Shown here piece after piece: positions 44,195 through 57,710 of a stretch of DNA of 64,000 nucleotides (positions are counted from its first letter, which is position 1; each line of letters opens with the position of its first letter). Source of the stretch: Drosophila persimilis (Eukaryota > Arthropoda > Insecta > Diptera > Drosophilidae); contig NW_020825360.1 in the NCBI RefSeq assembly GCF_003286085.1, positions 186,001-250,000 on the forward strand. Reading direction: 5' to 3'. The translations under genes were made by a program, and so were the position numbers. The notes below the pieces were generated by a model. That model made no database searches. It saw nothing but the letters and a program-made list of their open reading frames with translations, and was not told the origin of the DNA.

Positions 44195-47100
44195 TTACTC
44201 CGATATATCAATTGGAATGGATGTGGTAAACGTGGGCGTCTCCAGCTCCTCGTGCTTCTTCATTTTGAGACTCTGCGCGAAGGCGAGCGAGAATCAGTAA
44301 ACATAAATAAATCATAAATAGAGCAAACCCACCTGTTGCAGCTTATAGTGATTGATAATGTCCTGGTCGGCCGGGCACGATTGTGTAAAGGCATCCAGCT
44401 GATACATGTGGTACATGTAACGCCACAGCGCTGTCAAGTGCGTCTGTGCGGAAGAAGGAGGGGAGATCATTAGGACTACTTAGTGTTTCGTTTCGCTTGG
44501 GTTTCGTTGCACTTACTGGTATCTCAAAGTCCACAAAGTATTTGCCAGCCACACGGATGTGCTGGAGACGGGGCATCAGCTCACAGTCGAAGCAGCACAT
44601 GGTGTCGCCCGTAAGGAAGCGTGTATTGCGATTGGCCAAATGGTCGTTGATCTTCTTGAGGTGCGACAAGAGGGCATTGTTCTTGGCATCGTCCTTCTTC
44701 ACCAGCATCAGCTTCAACTTCACATACAGGTTCTCGATCAGAGTGGCCACCTCCTTGTCCTGCACGAACAGATTGTAGCCGCCGGGTATATTCTTCATAA
44801 TGTGACGCTCGATCTTCTCGTTCTCCAGTATGGCTAGGCCGTTGTCAATCAGGATGGGCGGATGCGTCGCCTCGAAATTGGTGCGGAAATCTGGCGGCGG
44901 CTTCTGCATGTCCACTGTGGTCACCTTCAGGCTGATTGTCTTTAGCTCGGCCAGCAGATAAAGGTCCATGAAGTACTCCTGACAGAACAGGCAGGCACCC
45001 TTGCGGCGTCCATCGATGGTGGAGGCCTGTGCAAAATGAGAAAATGCGAAAACACACAACAATTAACAATTAGTTAATGTGGTTCAAATGTTTTTCGTGG
45101 CAATCAGCTGTCTGCCTAATGGGAATTTAGCTTGCATAATGATGGGGTCGGTCGGTGGCTTCGCGTGCCGCCAATTACCGATAAATAAATCAAATAAAGT
45201 TTCCAGCCCAAATGAAACAACATAATTTCAGTCATGTGACATCATCACATCATGATCAGAGCTCTCACGCTGGCAGAATGAGTAATTGGAGGCGGCTCTT
45301 CTTCGCCTTCGACTTTGCTTTCGTCCGAATCGGGCAGGAAGTGGAGGTGGGCCCGAGCCTACAGCCAGAGCCTTGTTCTTGATGCACTGCCAAGGCCAGC
45401 AGCGGCCACACATGTACATCAAATGACGACGATGACATCATCATCACATCAGATGGCAATGTGCGCGCGAGAGGTTTTACTTGATGATTTCCACTGCCTT
45501 TCCCGTTGTTGCTGTTGCTGTTGCCCGTTGCCTTTGCCGTTTACTGTCGACAGCCGGCTTAACTTCAATGGCAATCAATGTGTGCGTTAGATAAGCATTC
45601 AGCATTCCTGTTTGCCTTTTACACAGCAGTTGATTGGAGAACAATACCCCCGCCACAACGGAGCAAACGAAAAGCTGGAGGCCCCGCCTACATGGCTATT
45701 GAATCCTCTCCAGCATCCGATTAAAAGAAAGCCCGCTATCGATAATTGGGAACGCGTTAGGCTCGCTCCGACAAATACTTTACGCCTGAATTCCCAAACA
45801 ATTAAATTTTAATTCCTGATATCTAGTTAATTAGCGTTTGCCCTGTGAGTTAATGGCTTAATAGGCCTCAGCCCACATGGCCCCCCAGACCCACAGCATA
45901 ATCAACCGAAACAGCAAAACAATGGCGCTGTGGGAGCGCAGCAAGAAGTGGTTTTTTCATATCAATTTCGCTTTGGTGCTTAAACGGTGCTTATTTTTCA
46001 TTATTGCTTCTTATTTATTTTTTTTTGTTATATGTACACCAACAAAGCAGAGTAGAGCATGTTATTAACTGTGATTGCTGGATGCGATACACACGCGTCC
46101 CCATCCATCGGGAATGTACCGAATGACCCGGATTACATGCGGGGCATTTATTTGCTGTATCTTATTTTTAGCCTCATTTGCCGTTTGCTGTGGCTTTGGC
46201 TTTGGCTTTGCTTTTCTCCATCAGTGTTCGCAATATGAATTGCAAAAATCGCAAATTGTACAATAAATGTGTGGCAACGCCAAAGGTCAGTCAGTCAGTC
46301 AGCCAGTCAGTCAGACAATCGGGCAATCTTGCGGGGTGCTGCTGCCTCTGCTGCAATTTGACGCTTTCAAAATAGAAATGACGAGAGAGAAGAGACGGCA
46401 CGGCACGGCAGCAGAAAAACAACACCAAAAGTAGTTAGCAAATGTCAAGTGCCATTCACATGCACACACATGCACATCCACATCCACACATGCTATGTAT
46501 GTACATATATGGCACTTCTGGCTAATAAAATCCACACACATACACAATCGTACCTCTTGCCAATAAAAACTGTAGATTTTTGAACAAATTTTTCGTTGGG
46601 AATACATAATTTATGAATGTGTGTGTGTGTGCTGCCAATCATATATGTACATATGTATGCGTAGGTTCCACATACAGTTGAGGTCCAAATAGTAGTAAAG
46701 GTGCTGCAACCATCTCAGCAGGAAGAGCTTACATTCCACTAGCTAAGAAATACTTTATTCTAGAATTGGTTTTCAAACATTTTCCGTAATAGGAATAGGG
46801 GGCAAACCCAATGAGAGAGATGAGATTTATACCCGATACCATAGGGCTCCAGGATATTTTCTCAAGAATTGCCACATATTAGTGCTCACGATATGGTCTA
46901 AGGTCTAGTTGCTCGCCACTCTATTCCGACATTAAAATGTATCATCCCGACTGTCGATTGGGACATTCCAAATCAGCAAGGAAGGGTTTCTGTCTTTTTC
47001 TCTTGTCTATCGAGCACATTCCCATTATATTGGTTGCCGGCAGTTATTCCGTTTCTTTCAATTGTAAATTTGTGGAGCGATAAGATAAAGACCAAAGCAA

Positions 47101-50100
47101 AAAAAAAATAAAAATAAAAAACTAAAGTAAAGTCAAATAAAATACAAATACAAACAGCAACAACAAATCATAAATAAAAACGAAATTAAATAGTTGTTGG
47201 CGGCATCGGGCATCGAGCACCGGGCACCCCGTCTGCCTCTGCGTGGCGTTATTTTTGGAACCGGTTCGCCGACAGCTGCAGAACGCAATCATTCCGTTTT
47301 CAGATGATGACGATCCTCATGGGGATGGAAGTGCGAATGGGAGTGGGGACTGGGACTGAGGGGGGTATCATACATACATACATATGTCAGCCTTGAGGAG
47401 AGCTTCTTCACATGCCACAGCGGGCGATTGTACCGATTTCACCGATTCTTTTTGGGCCACATACAAGCACATGTGGCAGATATGTATGTATGTACATATA
47501 TTTGATATCTTATCAAGCACGGGCGGAAGCCTCCGTGATGAAGTAATGGCCAAAAAAAAAATACAAACAAAATATAATCAACACTAAGTGACGAGCCCAG
47601 GGGTGAACGGGGAACGGGGGTGGTGGGTGCATGGCTGATATTTGGTTGGGTGTGCTACAAACGTGAGCTTCACACTTGCATACTCCACCTTCCGCCCACA
47701 AATTGGTAATGGGCTAATCGGTCTCACCACCCTCCCCACCCGCTTCCCTCTGGCCGGTAATCAATTTGGAGAATGTATTTCAGAACATTCCAGAAACGCA
47801 AGGCGTTCAAGTAATTGATTTAAACCAAATAATTCACGAGGCAACAGACCACAGAAAATATTGATTTGGCGGGACCGCAACGTTTACTCCCTCGTATATG
47901 GATCGTTTGATTAGTTTAATCTATATCAAATTAGCCTACAATTAAGTTTCACTTAAACGAAATCGAACACAGCTCTCCCTCCATCTTTGGAGACATACAT
48001 ATGTAGTAGACATTGCAATAGAGAGATACCCTCCCGCAAGGGTATAACAATAACAGTCGTTTGTCAATGAAATCCACACGCCATCCACAATTGCAAAAAG
48101 AAACAGATCATCTGTCAATGGGTGGCGGGGAAGCGGAACTTATGAAGGCGGAATGAGGAGAAGCAGAATCTGTGAGGGTGGAAGTCGAAGTGGCGGAGAA
48201 GCAGAAGCAACAACAGTTAAGGCGAGGGCGGAGTAGGAGGAGACGATGTAAACATTTGCGTGTTTTCTGCATGCATATGCATGTGTGTGTGGGTGTGTGT
48301 GTACATTTACTGACAGCACGTGGAGGCGTGAGGAAGACAACAAATCAGTTGGTTCAACTGTCATCTCAGCATGCACACACCCACACACCCGCACACATAT
48401 TCGATTGGGCACCACATACAGTTGTGGCCAAAATTCTAGGCCAGTTCTAGTACGTTTAGCCTCAAATTAGCAACAGCTCATTCATGGAGATTTATTTTGT
48501 TATTATATCTTTGCAAATAAACATATGTATGAAATCTGCTTTACTTAATAGATTTCTACATACATACATATGTAGTTTGTGTTGACCTCCGCTGTATATG
48601 GGATGTGTGTTGCAGCTTCAGTTTCTCTCTTCGCTTTAAGTGGCAACAAAGAAGCGCATTTTCCTCAACATGGACAATTGTTGGCGTTGTAAAAGGGCCC
48701 CTCAACGAAAAAGGCCTTAAATTAGTTTAAGTGGATCGTGAAAACATACTCTCGCACATACACACACACCATGTATGAAAGGATCGTTTCAAATCGGAAT
48801 CGTTTAGGAAAGGGAAATTCATACATACATATGTTTGTACGTATGTATTTATTTTTCTTTTGTTTTGATTCGATGCCAATTTGGGGCATCTCTTGAGATC
48901 TCGCGTGGGCGATGACTCCACTCCGACTTCTGCACGAGGAGGCTTTGCCTTTGCCTTTGGCTTTGGCGCGAACAGGAGGGAGGCGGAAAAGTGCACACGA
49001 GAAAAACCTGTTTAGCGTTCAATGATTGTTTTGTTAGCTGCTTTCCCTGCTCACCGCACCGCGCTTTGTCCCTCTGTGGAAACAACAAAACCATTTGTGT
49101 TTGTTTGTTGCCTGCACGCGCGGAACAGAGAGGCATGCCACCATCTACCATCAACCCATCTACTCAGCTCAGCTCAGCTCAGCTCAGCTCCGACTTCCAC
49201 TGCTTTCCTTCCCGCTCTGAAATTGAACTTTCACTTTTATTTTTTGCTGTAAATGGAAATGGCTTTTCCATGTGCCAATGCGCTTTTCGTGTTGGTTATG
49301 TCAAAGATGCTTCTCGGCTGCTGGCTGGAAAAGTGCTGGTCCTCCCCTCTAGTCCACAGTCAACAGGTGCGCGCCTCATATCCACTTTCTCTGGCAACAG
49401 GAAAAGGGAGTGGGCTATTGCTCATTGCATTGGGATTGCGATTGGTATTGGTATTGGGGCAGGAAATGTGACTGCGACTGTGCCTGGAACTAGGGCTGGG
49501 TTTCGGACCTGGCGGAGAATTAGTCATGCACTATAAGACTTTCCGAGAGGTGCGGCCCCGTGGCGTGGGATGGCCTGATGGATGGTTCTTTTTGGTTGGT
49601 TGGCAGAGGCAGAAGAGGGCTTACCAATAGAATCAACAATCCAAAGTGTGTTCCGAAAACAATCACAAATTACTTTGGCAAATAACGCGGGCCCATGGGC
49701 CATGATGCGACGGCAAGGCATGCATGACGTATGCCCCCAAGAAATTTAGAAATCAGTCAAAGATAAAAGGAAGCCAAGCGGTGGAGACTTGTGTCAGCAT
49801 TTTGTTAAGCAATTGGCGCGAATGGGAAGTATGATTAAGAGTTTTTGAAGAAGGAGATAAGAATAGAACCGCACATAAATACGTTACGATCCACACTTAC
49901 ACGCATACACAAATACACAGGCCAGACCATGGTGTATGTGTGTGTGCTGATGATAGGGAGAGAAGGAAACCGGTTTTGGCGATGCTTAGAAACCACAAAA
50001 AACAACACATAAAAGGGGGGGCGTGCAAGAGATGGCCGATGATAAAGGGGGAGAAGCTCTGGCTCTGGCTCTGGGCTCTGACCAAAAGGCAAATAAAACC

Positions 50101-50684
50101 CAAAAGAAGAAATGAAATGGGACATAATGAATATACAATTCTGTTTCATGTGACACACACACGCTCACTCGGCAGAAGAGCAGAGGGGGAAACATAAGTA
50201 GCAGAAACAGCATTTCCAAGGTGTATTTATTCAACGTGACGCATTGCCAAAGAGAACTCGTACAATAGTTTACCCATTTTGCTTTATATTGTATTAGCAG
50301 CGTCCCACAAGGAGTGCGAGACATAGTTGGGCAAACAAAAAATAAACATACTTGGTGGGGGGACGAGCGGGGACTTCATCACCTCATTCAAATACAATAC
50401 TCCTTGATACACCGTTCTTTTTGTCTTTGTGCTTTTTGCATTTGTGCTGGCGTAGACGCGACGCCGACGCTGCTGCTGCCGCTGACAGCGCTGCATTTTC
50501 ACTTTGTGGCATGGAAATTAAAAGCCAACCCAGCTAAACACATACACATGAGTGCATGCATGTATGCAAATATGACCAAAGGAAAACCCACCTTGATGAT
50601 CAGTTCTATCTCGGGAACATCGAATTTGCTGCTGCCGTTTGTCGTCTCCTGCTGCGACTGCGTCTCGACGTCGGCGGCGGACAT
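44195..50684 (-). CDS. Clic: Clic, chloride intracellular channel protein
   Basis: Metamorphic GST-fold protein that is soluble or membrane-inserted and can form anion channels. Four exons: 50684-50592, 45026-44517, 44443-44333, 44272-44195, total 263 residues, near the known fly length. The N-terminal thioredoxin-like domain has the redox pair CLFC at about residues 43-46, in place of the vertebrate C-P-F-S. The rest shows KVTTVDMQKPPPDF, THPPILIDNG, a foot loop and the all-helical C-terminal domain ending SIPIDISE. Exons join in phase 0 throughout. The first intron (45027-50591) is 5.6 kb and could hold regulatory elements. A degenerate Motif 1-type block lies just upstream at 50945. Confidence 0.94.
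45027..50591. other. Clic intron 1, 5.6 kb
   Basis: No gene recognised on either strand. It holds many microsatellites: TACATACATATGTA-type repeats (near 46495, 47375, 48560, 48825), GT/CA runs (46619-46630, 48285-48300, 48370-48395), a TCAG repeat at 46287-46312 and a five-unit CAGCT repeat near 49165-49188. Two sequences beginning ACATACAGTTG (46672, 48417) resemble Tc1/mariner terminal repeats. GC-richer blocks near 47200-47350 and 49000-49540 could be enhancers, but nothing in the sequence proves it. Confidence 0.45.
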
Positions 50685-50944
50685 GGTTGGCTCCTTATTC
50701 TTCTCTTTTGCAGCGTTTTGTGGAAAGGTTTATCCGCGTGACGGGGTGCGTACGTGTGTGTGTTTTTCCTTTTCGCTCTTGTTGTGCTAATTTTTATATT
50801 TGCTAATATCTGTACACAGACACAAAATCACACAATCACAGAATACACAGTCACCGCAGCAAAATATAAAATATATAATTGCTGAAAGTTTATCTCGCAC
50901 TCGGTGTATGTTTTGTGTCGAAGTCAAAAAAAAATTGGTGCGCA

Positions 50945-51530
50945 CCAGTTTTGCGACCAGATTTATCGATAGACCTTCAGAAATATACCAAAATATACCG
51001 TCTCATTATGAAAATATACCGTAAATATACTGACGAACTCAAGTTCTGTTTTACATGTTCCTCAATTTTGATATTCTGTCGAATAATGCAGACTAACTAA
51101 AATCTTTTGCTTTGCCCATATAGTTTTAGGTCATTGATGAATAAATTTTCTACATGATTTTCTATTTTTAAGTACTCCTTTTTATTATATTGTGTCTAAA
51201 ACATGGTTTAAGCCAAAATGGTCAACGACAAAACATAAGTGAGTACGGTAACCATATTCGGTTAATATAATATGAAGAAACTGTTAATTAATAAAGAAAT
51301 TATCTCAAATTGATATGTTTTAGACCTATTCATGAATATGAATGGTATCTTGCATATATACATCTCGATCCTGATACCGATTCTTGATCTCTGTAAGAAT
51401 ACAATAAACTGCAAAATATCGTTGTGATATTTAAACAGACACTAAGTTGTTTTTGCCTTCTTTGGATCCTGGGAGGACAAACATATTCTCAATTCTAATA
51501 TATCCTTTTCCCTAGGGTATGAAAATAGTG
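50945..51530 (+). mobile_element. Dispersed repeat copy 3 between Clic and Nup93
   Basis: The reverse-complement partner of 10440-11015. From its left end: a decayed Motif 1 (CAGTTTTGCGACC), a DRE-like TTTATCGATAG, TTCAGAAATATACC, AAAATATACCGTCTCATT, then AAATATACTGACGAAC and, further in, TTTGCCCATATAGTTTTAGG, AAATATCGTTGTGATATTT and CCTTTTCCCTAGGGTATG. The signature end faces the Clic start (50684). The far end lies about 220 bp upstream of the Nup93 ATG. No coding capacity. Confidence 0.6.
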
Positions 51531-51749
51531 TTGCTGCAACTTTTGTGCATGGAATGGGGCTCATTGTCGTCCTGTTTCAGGAATCGCCGGCATAACTCGA
51601 TAGAAATTCATTGGCGCGTAAATGCAGCTCTGATTTTGCCACCAAGTGGCATCGCCGTCCATCAAATTTTGTTAATATTCTCACTGCCGGCGCACGCCGC
51701 CTTTTTGCACTTTCTGTTGTTTTTGTTCAAATTGTAAGAGCGCACGAAC

Positions 51750-54528
51750 ATGGAACTTGGGGACCTTCTGCAGCAGGCCCAGTGCTTCACAAATGACACC
51801 AGAATGGACGAGGACATGCCGCGCGTCGATCGCACCATTTCACAAGTATTGCAGGCCACACAGGAACTCCACTCCCGTGTGACCCTCACAGGAACCCACG
51901 ATCTGAAGGCGTAAGAGTCGCACGAATAGGGTTTGAATAGAAAGCACACTTAGGCAATCCACATCTTCCATTTTCCCCCAGGCACATGCTGCTGGGCTCC
52001 AAGGGCGTGGATCTGCCGAAGCTGTCGCACAAGCTCGAGACGCTAAGTGCGCGGAAGACCTTCGAGCCTCTGGACCCTGTCTCGGACACCGATGTGCATG
52101 CCTTTCTGAAAAACGAGCGCGAGAACGCCATACTTTCCGTAATTGATGAGACCAATCGCGGGGTAAGTCATGGGCACAACCACACACATTTGGGGATTTG
52201 TTGTATTTTTCATGGCTTTGATCTACAATTGGCAGATTTTCGAGTCAGTGGAGAGGCATAAGTGGCGCCGCATTTATGCCGAGTGGGGGGAGGAGAAGGA
52301 GTCTCTGCTGAATGCCCTGATTGGGCCCAAACAAAACGAGTTTCCCGATGTTCGGCGTCAGACGGTGCTCACAACCCTAGCGGAAACTCCAATGCCCAGT
52401 TCTCGTCTCAACCGCACCGAGGAACTCTATGCCCAGGAGATAGCCTCGTACAATCAGTCACAAATCCAGAGGGGCCATCGCTCGAACCTCCTGGCAGCGT
52501 TCGCCAATCTGGCGGCGGAGAAGTTCGATAACCAGCTCGTGTCCGAAATGTGGAGTGTGCTGCAGTTCATGGCCGACAATGCGCCGCCCTCACGCACCGC
52601 AGATGCCATCAAGTCCCGCCTGGCCACCCAGAAGTTCGTCCAGCAGGCGCGTACCTACCTGGAGCGACGCTACAAACAGTACATAAACACCGTCATCATG
52701 GAGAATCCTTTGCAGGCCCAGCGCGGTGGCATTCCGAACGTCTATAGCTCGGTCAACTCCTTTGTGAGCATCAATTTTGCGGTGCCGGCCACTCTGGTCG
52801 GCCTGCTGGATGTCTATAACGGCCTGCCACTCTGGGCCCTGGTCTACTACAGTCTGCGTTGCGGGGATCTGGGTGCTGCCGTCAGGTATCTCAAGGAAAC
52901 TGGCGTCTGCTACGATCTCTACCGCCTATTGTCAATGATGAAGGAGGGCACCAAGGGGGAGCAGTATTCCCGGATCGAGGGCGCCCTCAAGCTGGAGTAC
53001 AACAGCAAATTGCGCAGCTGCAGTGATCCCTACAAGAAAGCGGTAGGTCCATCCATTAATCCCATTCAATATCCTCCTTATCTGGACCAACCTCTTTTCG
53101 TTCTTCGGGCTGCAGGTGTTTGCCTATGTTCTGGCATGCGATCCACACAATTCGCATGCGGAACTGATGCGCAGCATCGACGACTTCCTGTGGATGCAGC
53201 TCTCCATCCTACGGCAACAAGACGGTCGCGAGTACAACGTCGAACAGCTCACCTACAGTGGTCTGCAGAGCCTCATCCTGGAAAAGTACGGCGAGAACTA
53301 CTTCAATGCACGCGAAAAGGCGCCGCTCTACTTCAGCGTACTCGTCCTCACGGGCCAATTTGAGTCTGCAATCGAGTTCCTGGCCCGCACCGAGGACAAT
53401 CGTCCGCATGCCGTGCACATGGCCATTGCCCTGAACGAGATACACATGCTGGGCACTCCGAGCTCCATGCATCATCCGCTGATTAGCGTCAATCCCGAGG
53501 ATCCGGCGCCCATGAAGCGCCTGAATCTCGTCCGCATGCTGGTGACCTATGCCAAGTGCTTTGAGATAACCAACACCAGCGAGGCGCTGCAGTACTACTT
53601 TCTGTTGCGCCACTTCAAGGACGACAACGGCCGCAGCCTGATGCTGAGCTGTGTCTGCGATCTGCTCGTCGAGAACTGTGATCAGCAAATGATTGATCTG
53701 ATCTTTGGCAATGAAGACGATGATTCCGGCCAGACGTAAGTGGGCTTTGCTGTATGGAACAGACTCTTCTGGGAATCGGTTTCTGAGACGCGTTTTGCTT
53801 TTGCTTTCAGCGGCATCTTTGCCCAGTTCCACACAATGGACTTTGACAAGTATATGCTGGCTGGAATGGTGGGCGATGAGCTGACCTATCGCAGCAATTT
53901 CGAGACGGCAATCTGGCTCTACTTCATTGGCGGCCAGCTGGACAAGGTGATGCGTTTGGTGTGCTCTCTGCTCTCGCAGGTGGTCCATCAGCCCCCGACA
54001 GAGTCCAGTATGCGGACACGCTTGCGCCAGATTATCATTCACCTGGAAGATCTGCGATCCGTGCAGCGAGTGGACGTGGAGCCGCATGTCCTGGCCACAT
54101 ACACAATGCTGACGCAGCTGCTCGTCTTCTTCGATCATTACCACAAAAATGAGTCGCAACAGGCCAGCGAGGTGCTGGCCAATTTCCGGATAACGCCCAA
54201 CGACTGCTCGGAGGTGGAAGAGTGTGTGGCCAATCTGAAGAGCCTCTGTCCGGAGGTCACCAAGGTCCTGCCCGACATACTGCTGGCCGCTATGGACCTC
54301 ATTTACGAGGAGTACACGAAAATAAAGGAAAATGGTGGCAGCAGGTCTTCCTTTGATAGCCGCGAGAGCACCCAGACCGATGACTGGAAGAACGAGAACA
54401 AGGAGGGCATTCTGCGCCATCTGCGCACAAAGGCCAAGGCCCTCACGAATATGGCTGTCACGGTGGCGTACCGAATGCCCACGGCCACCAATAAGCGTCT
54501 CGTCCAGCTGGAGATACTCATGCATTAG
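51750..54528 (+). CDS. Nup93-1: Nup93, scaffold nucleoporin of the inner ring (Nic96 family)
   Basis: Structural inner-ring nucleoporin that anchors Nup62, Nup205 and Nup35/155. Five exons: 51750-51910, 51982-52162, 52236-53042, 53116-53735, 53811-54528, about 828 residues, matching the family. It opens MELGDLLQQAQCFTND, the N-terminal region that in other species recruits the Nup62 complex, continues with ESVERHKWRRIYAEWGEEKE and has the all-helical Nic96 domain (VYNGLPLWALVYYSLRCGDL; LKLEYNSKLRSCSDPYKKAV; FHTMDFDKYMLAGMVGDELT). Phases agree at each joint. D. melanogaster has two paralogues; X-linkage suggests Nup93-1, which is inference. It is convergent with jub, with only about 180 bp between stops. 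Confidence 0.93.
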
Positions 54529-54708
54529 GAAAGAAACGACACGACTCTTGAGATGGATATCCTTTCGTATAAATGCATGTGTTTTTCTCTCATTTTGTTT
54601 AAGATAATATTTGAAATTGGAATAATTTGTTCGCGTGGATAGTGTGATAGTTCTTTCTCAGTCAGTAGTTGGATGCGTAGTGGGCGCAGGACTATGCAGG
54701 ATGTGCGC

Positions 54709-57471
54709 CTAGCCCATATACTGATAGGAGGCACACACTGGCTCCTGGTGGCGCGTGTGCGGCGATGATTGCAGGGCCAGACGTTGCAGGTGACAGCCTC
54801 GACATAGGAGACGCCCATCCAAAGGATAGCAGCGCTTGTCCGGCTCATCTGTCAGCTGCATGCCGCACTCTTCGCATATGTAGCAGTCCACATGGAAGTC
54901 CTTGTCCATGGAGACCACGCGTACGGTCTCATCGGTGCCCTCAACGGGTGTGATGCCTGGGATAGAACAGAAAGAGTATAAAAAGCACTCTCTACAAATT
55001 GAGCCAAGTCGAGGAGTCTTGGAGCCTACCTTTGCCACAGCTGGCGCATTTGGGAGCAAACATTCGATGGTAATCGTTGACGCAGTATATCTTGTGATCC
55101 ACATCCACGGTGAAGGGCACACCGTCCAGGCACTCGTTGCAGACGCAGCAACGGAAGCAACCCGGGTGATAGGACTTGCCCATTGCCTGCAGGATCTGCA
55201 AGAAAGGGATTCCAGTGTTACGGTGTGGTGTGCTGTGGTGTGTGTTGTTTGTGGCATATACGAACCATTTCCATGATCAAATGCCCGCAAATAGCGCACT
55301 TTTCCGCTGTCTGCTGGAAGCCCGAATACTGCAGAGATGAATTGTTAAGGAGAGTTAGTTATATACATGGGATGGAATGGGAATGGGATTGAGAGATGAG
55401 GGATGGGGATCCCTACCATGTAATCCTCCTCGCAGTATACCCGTCCGTGCACATTGTAGAAGGCTTTGCCACGCAGCGCCCTGCCGCAGGAGCAGCAGAT
55501 GAAGCAATTGGTGTGATAGAGATTACCCATGGCCTGGCAGGCCTGTCCGGCACCCTTTACCTTCTCCCCGCACGTATGACAAATGCCTAGAGGGGGGAAA
55601 AATGAGACGGTAACGGTATGGGGGATCTATTTCAGGCATTAAATATCTTTCGAAATACATACCAAAGTACTCGCCATGCTCCTCACTTTGCTCAATCTCC
55701 TCCTCCAGCTGGCGGGTGAGCTCCTCGATCTTACGCTGCGCCTCTGTCGGACCAGCCGGACGCGGCGGAGTCACGCTGTACGGCAGCAGATTCTTGGTTA
55801 GACCTGTTTCCGGTTTAAAGACAAGTCCAAGGATTAGCTCTAGCTTTCGCTTCTCTCTTTCTATCTCTCTCTCCCTGTCCGTCTCGTGGGTCTCTTGCTC
55901 AACCGATCCACATCCACTGAGGGAGGGACTGTGCCTGGGGAATCGATTGAGGTAAAGGACGAGACGACTACTTGGCCACAAGAACCGGTCGGCAACCGTT
56001 TGGTGCCAAGAGCGAACCGGTTTGTGATTTGAAACCCAACCCAACCCCAGAGACTTGGTTCCTACCTTTTCTGGGTCGCAAAGCGGCATTAACCGCTGAG
56101 TGGAAAGCATTTTAGTATGGGGGTAGAATGCAAAGGATATTAGTCTGTTTCGAATGGAACGATAGATCCATTCTAGGGGGGACGGGGACCCATACCTGTG
56201 CTGCCCTGCGAGGGCGTGGGTGATGTGGCCACCGCCAAGGGTGCTGACATCGCTATGGGCGTAGCTCGCAGCGATGATATTGCTGTGGATGACGCCGCTG
56301 CTGGTGTCTCCTGGACTGCTCGTTGTGGCATAGCCCCTGCAGCCGGTGCTGCTCTGCCAGCCACCACGCTGCCTGCGCCCAGCGGGCCTGTATTGCGATG
56401 CAGATTGGCCGTCATGCACACGTAGTCCGAGCTGTTGATGTCCTCAATGTAGTTGGGATTCACCGACACATTGATGCCAGCCCCATGGCCGCCGCCAGCT
56501 GGCGCCTGTGGGGGCGGTGGCATGTGCTGCTTGATGGGTGTGTGCTGCTGCAGCTTGGACACGGACATCGGCAGGGGTGACGGCGACGAGGGCGGCACGG
56601 GACTCAGGTGGCTGGGCAGCGACAGATTCCTATAGCGCTGGGTCGGCGAGCCCAGCGTGGCAGTGGGATGTTGCGTGTTGTTTGTGCTTATGCTGCGCTG
56701 GTGCATTGGCGACGAGAGCAGCGCGTTGAGATCCAGACCAGAGGACGCGGCGGAGGAGGCCACATTGCCCGGCATTTCCTGGTACATGGTGGCCGTGGCC
56801 GGAGAGGCCTGCGGCTGGGCACGCTGCCCGGAATGGGGTATGATGTTCTCGTATATGGGCGCCACCACCTCCTCCAGAGGTTCGCGTAGGTGGCCTCCGC
56901 TCCCAGCCACCCCCACCGCCACTGTCTCGGGCACAGGCGTGTGGGCAAACCTCCCACCGCCAATTGGCTGCATCAGCAGGTAGTCGTTCAGCATGGCGCT
57001 CTGCCGGCTGCCGGGGCTCTGCGGCTGGGCGCGCTTGTGGTTCGAGTCGAATTGTCCGTAGAATTCGAGGTTCTCGTACACGGGCGAGTGCTTCTGCGGT
57101 GCGATGCGCTGGCCCAGCACCTGTGCGGTGGGCGCATAGATTTGTGGGCTACCACCCCCATTGTTGATCAGCTGCTCGACGGGCTTGGGCGTGGCGTATT
57201 TGGAGGCGGCTATAATATTGCCGCGCTCGTACAGCTTGTAGTCGTGTGCCTGCTGTTGCTGCTGCTGCTGCTGGTGGTGATGCATCTGCTGCTGACCATC
57301 GTGGATGAAGTTCTCGATGGCCCCTGGCGAGCGTTGGTAGCCACGCATGCCACCGCCACCCCCACCCCCACCGCCACCTGACCCGATATGAAGACGCTGC
57401 ATGAGCGTTTCGTAGTCGGACTCCGTGGAGGCGGCGCTGGTGGAATTTCGTTGCGTTCTCTGGGTGGTCAT
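54709..57471 (-). CDS. jub: jub, Ajuba LIM protein
   Basis: Adaptor of adherens junctions that binds and inhibits Warts in Hippo signalling under tension. Six exons: 57471-56196, 55803-55663, 55586-55417, 55328-55266, 55195-55030, 54956-54709, about 687 residues. The N-terminal half is disordered, with Gly and Gln runs and three YENL/YENI/YETL-like tyrosine motifs ([24 protein letters not shown]). A charged segment ([20 protein letters not shown]) comes before three LIM domains at about 473-535, 536-600 and 601-675: [19 protein letters not shown], then [20 protein letters not shown], then [17 protein letters not shown]. Zinc ligands look complete. The exon 4 donor is ATG|GTTCGT, a weak site supported by the LIM2 alignment. 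Confidence 0.94.
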
Positions 57472-57710
57472 TATCTTCCCCTTCCTCCTTCTCTCTTGTC
57501 CAACGACTCTGACGCTGAGCTCTCTCACACTCACTCACGCTCTGCGGGGGGACGGGACGCCACCCAAATGGAATCTATCGGCTTTTGCCGGTCGAATTCC
57601 AATGTGCTTACTGCTTGGGGCTGAATGTCAATCAGAAATTTGACTTTTCATTCACTTGGTTACTAATTTTTAGCATTTTCTTTGTCGGAAATATTGTTGG
57701 GGATAGATTA

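Noticed and set aside
49161..49190. CAGCT pentamer run considered as a regulatory or recombination signal
   Set aside because: A simple five-unit microsatellite with no further context.
53209..54525. 438-codon minus-strand frame opposite Nup93
   Set aside because: Antisense shadow of the Nup93 exons; it runs through the intron at 53736-53810 and has no motif.
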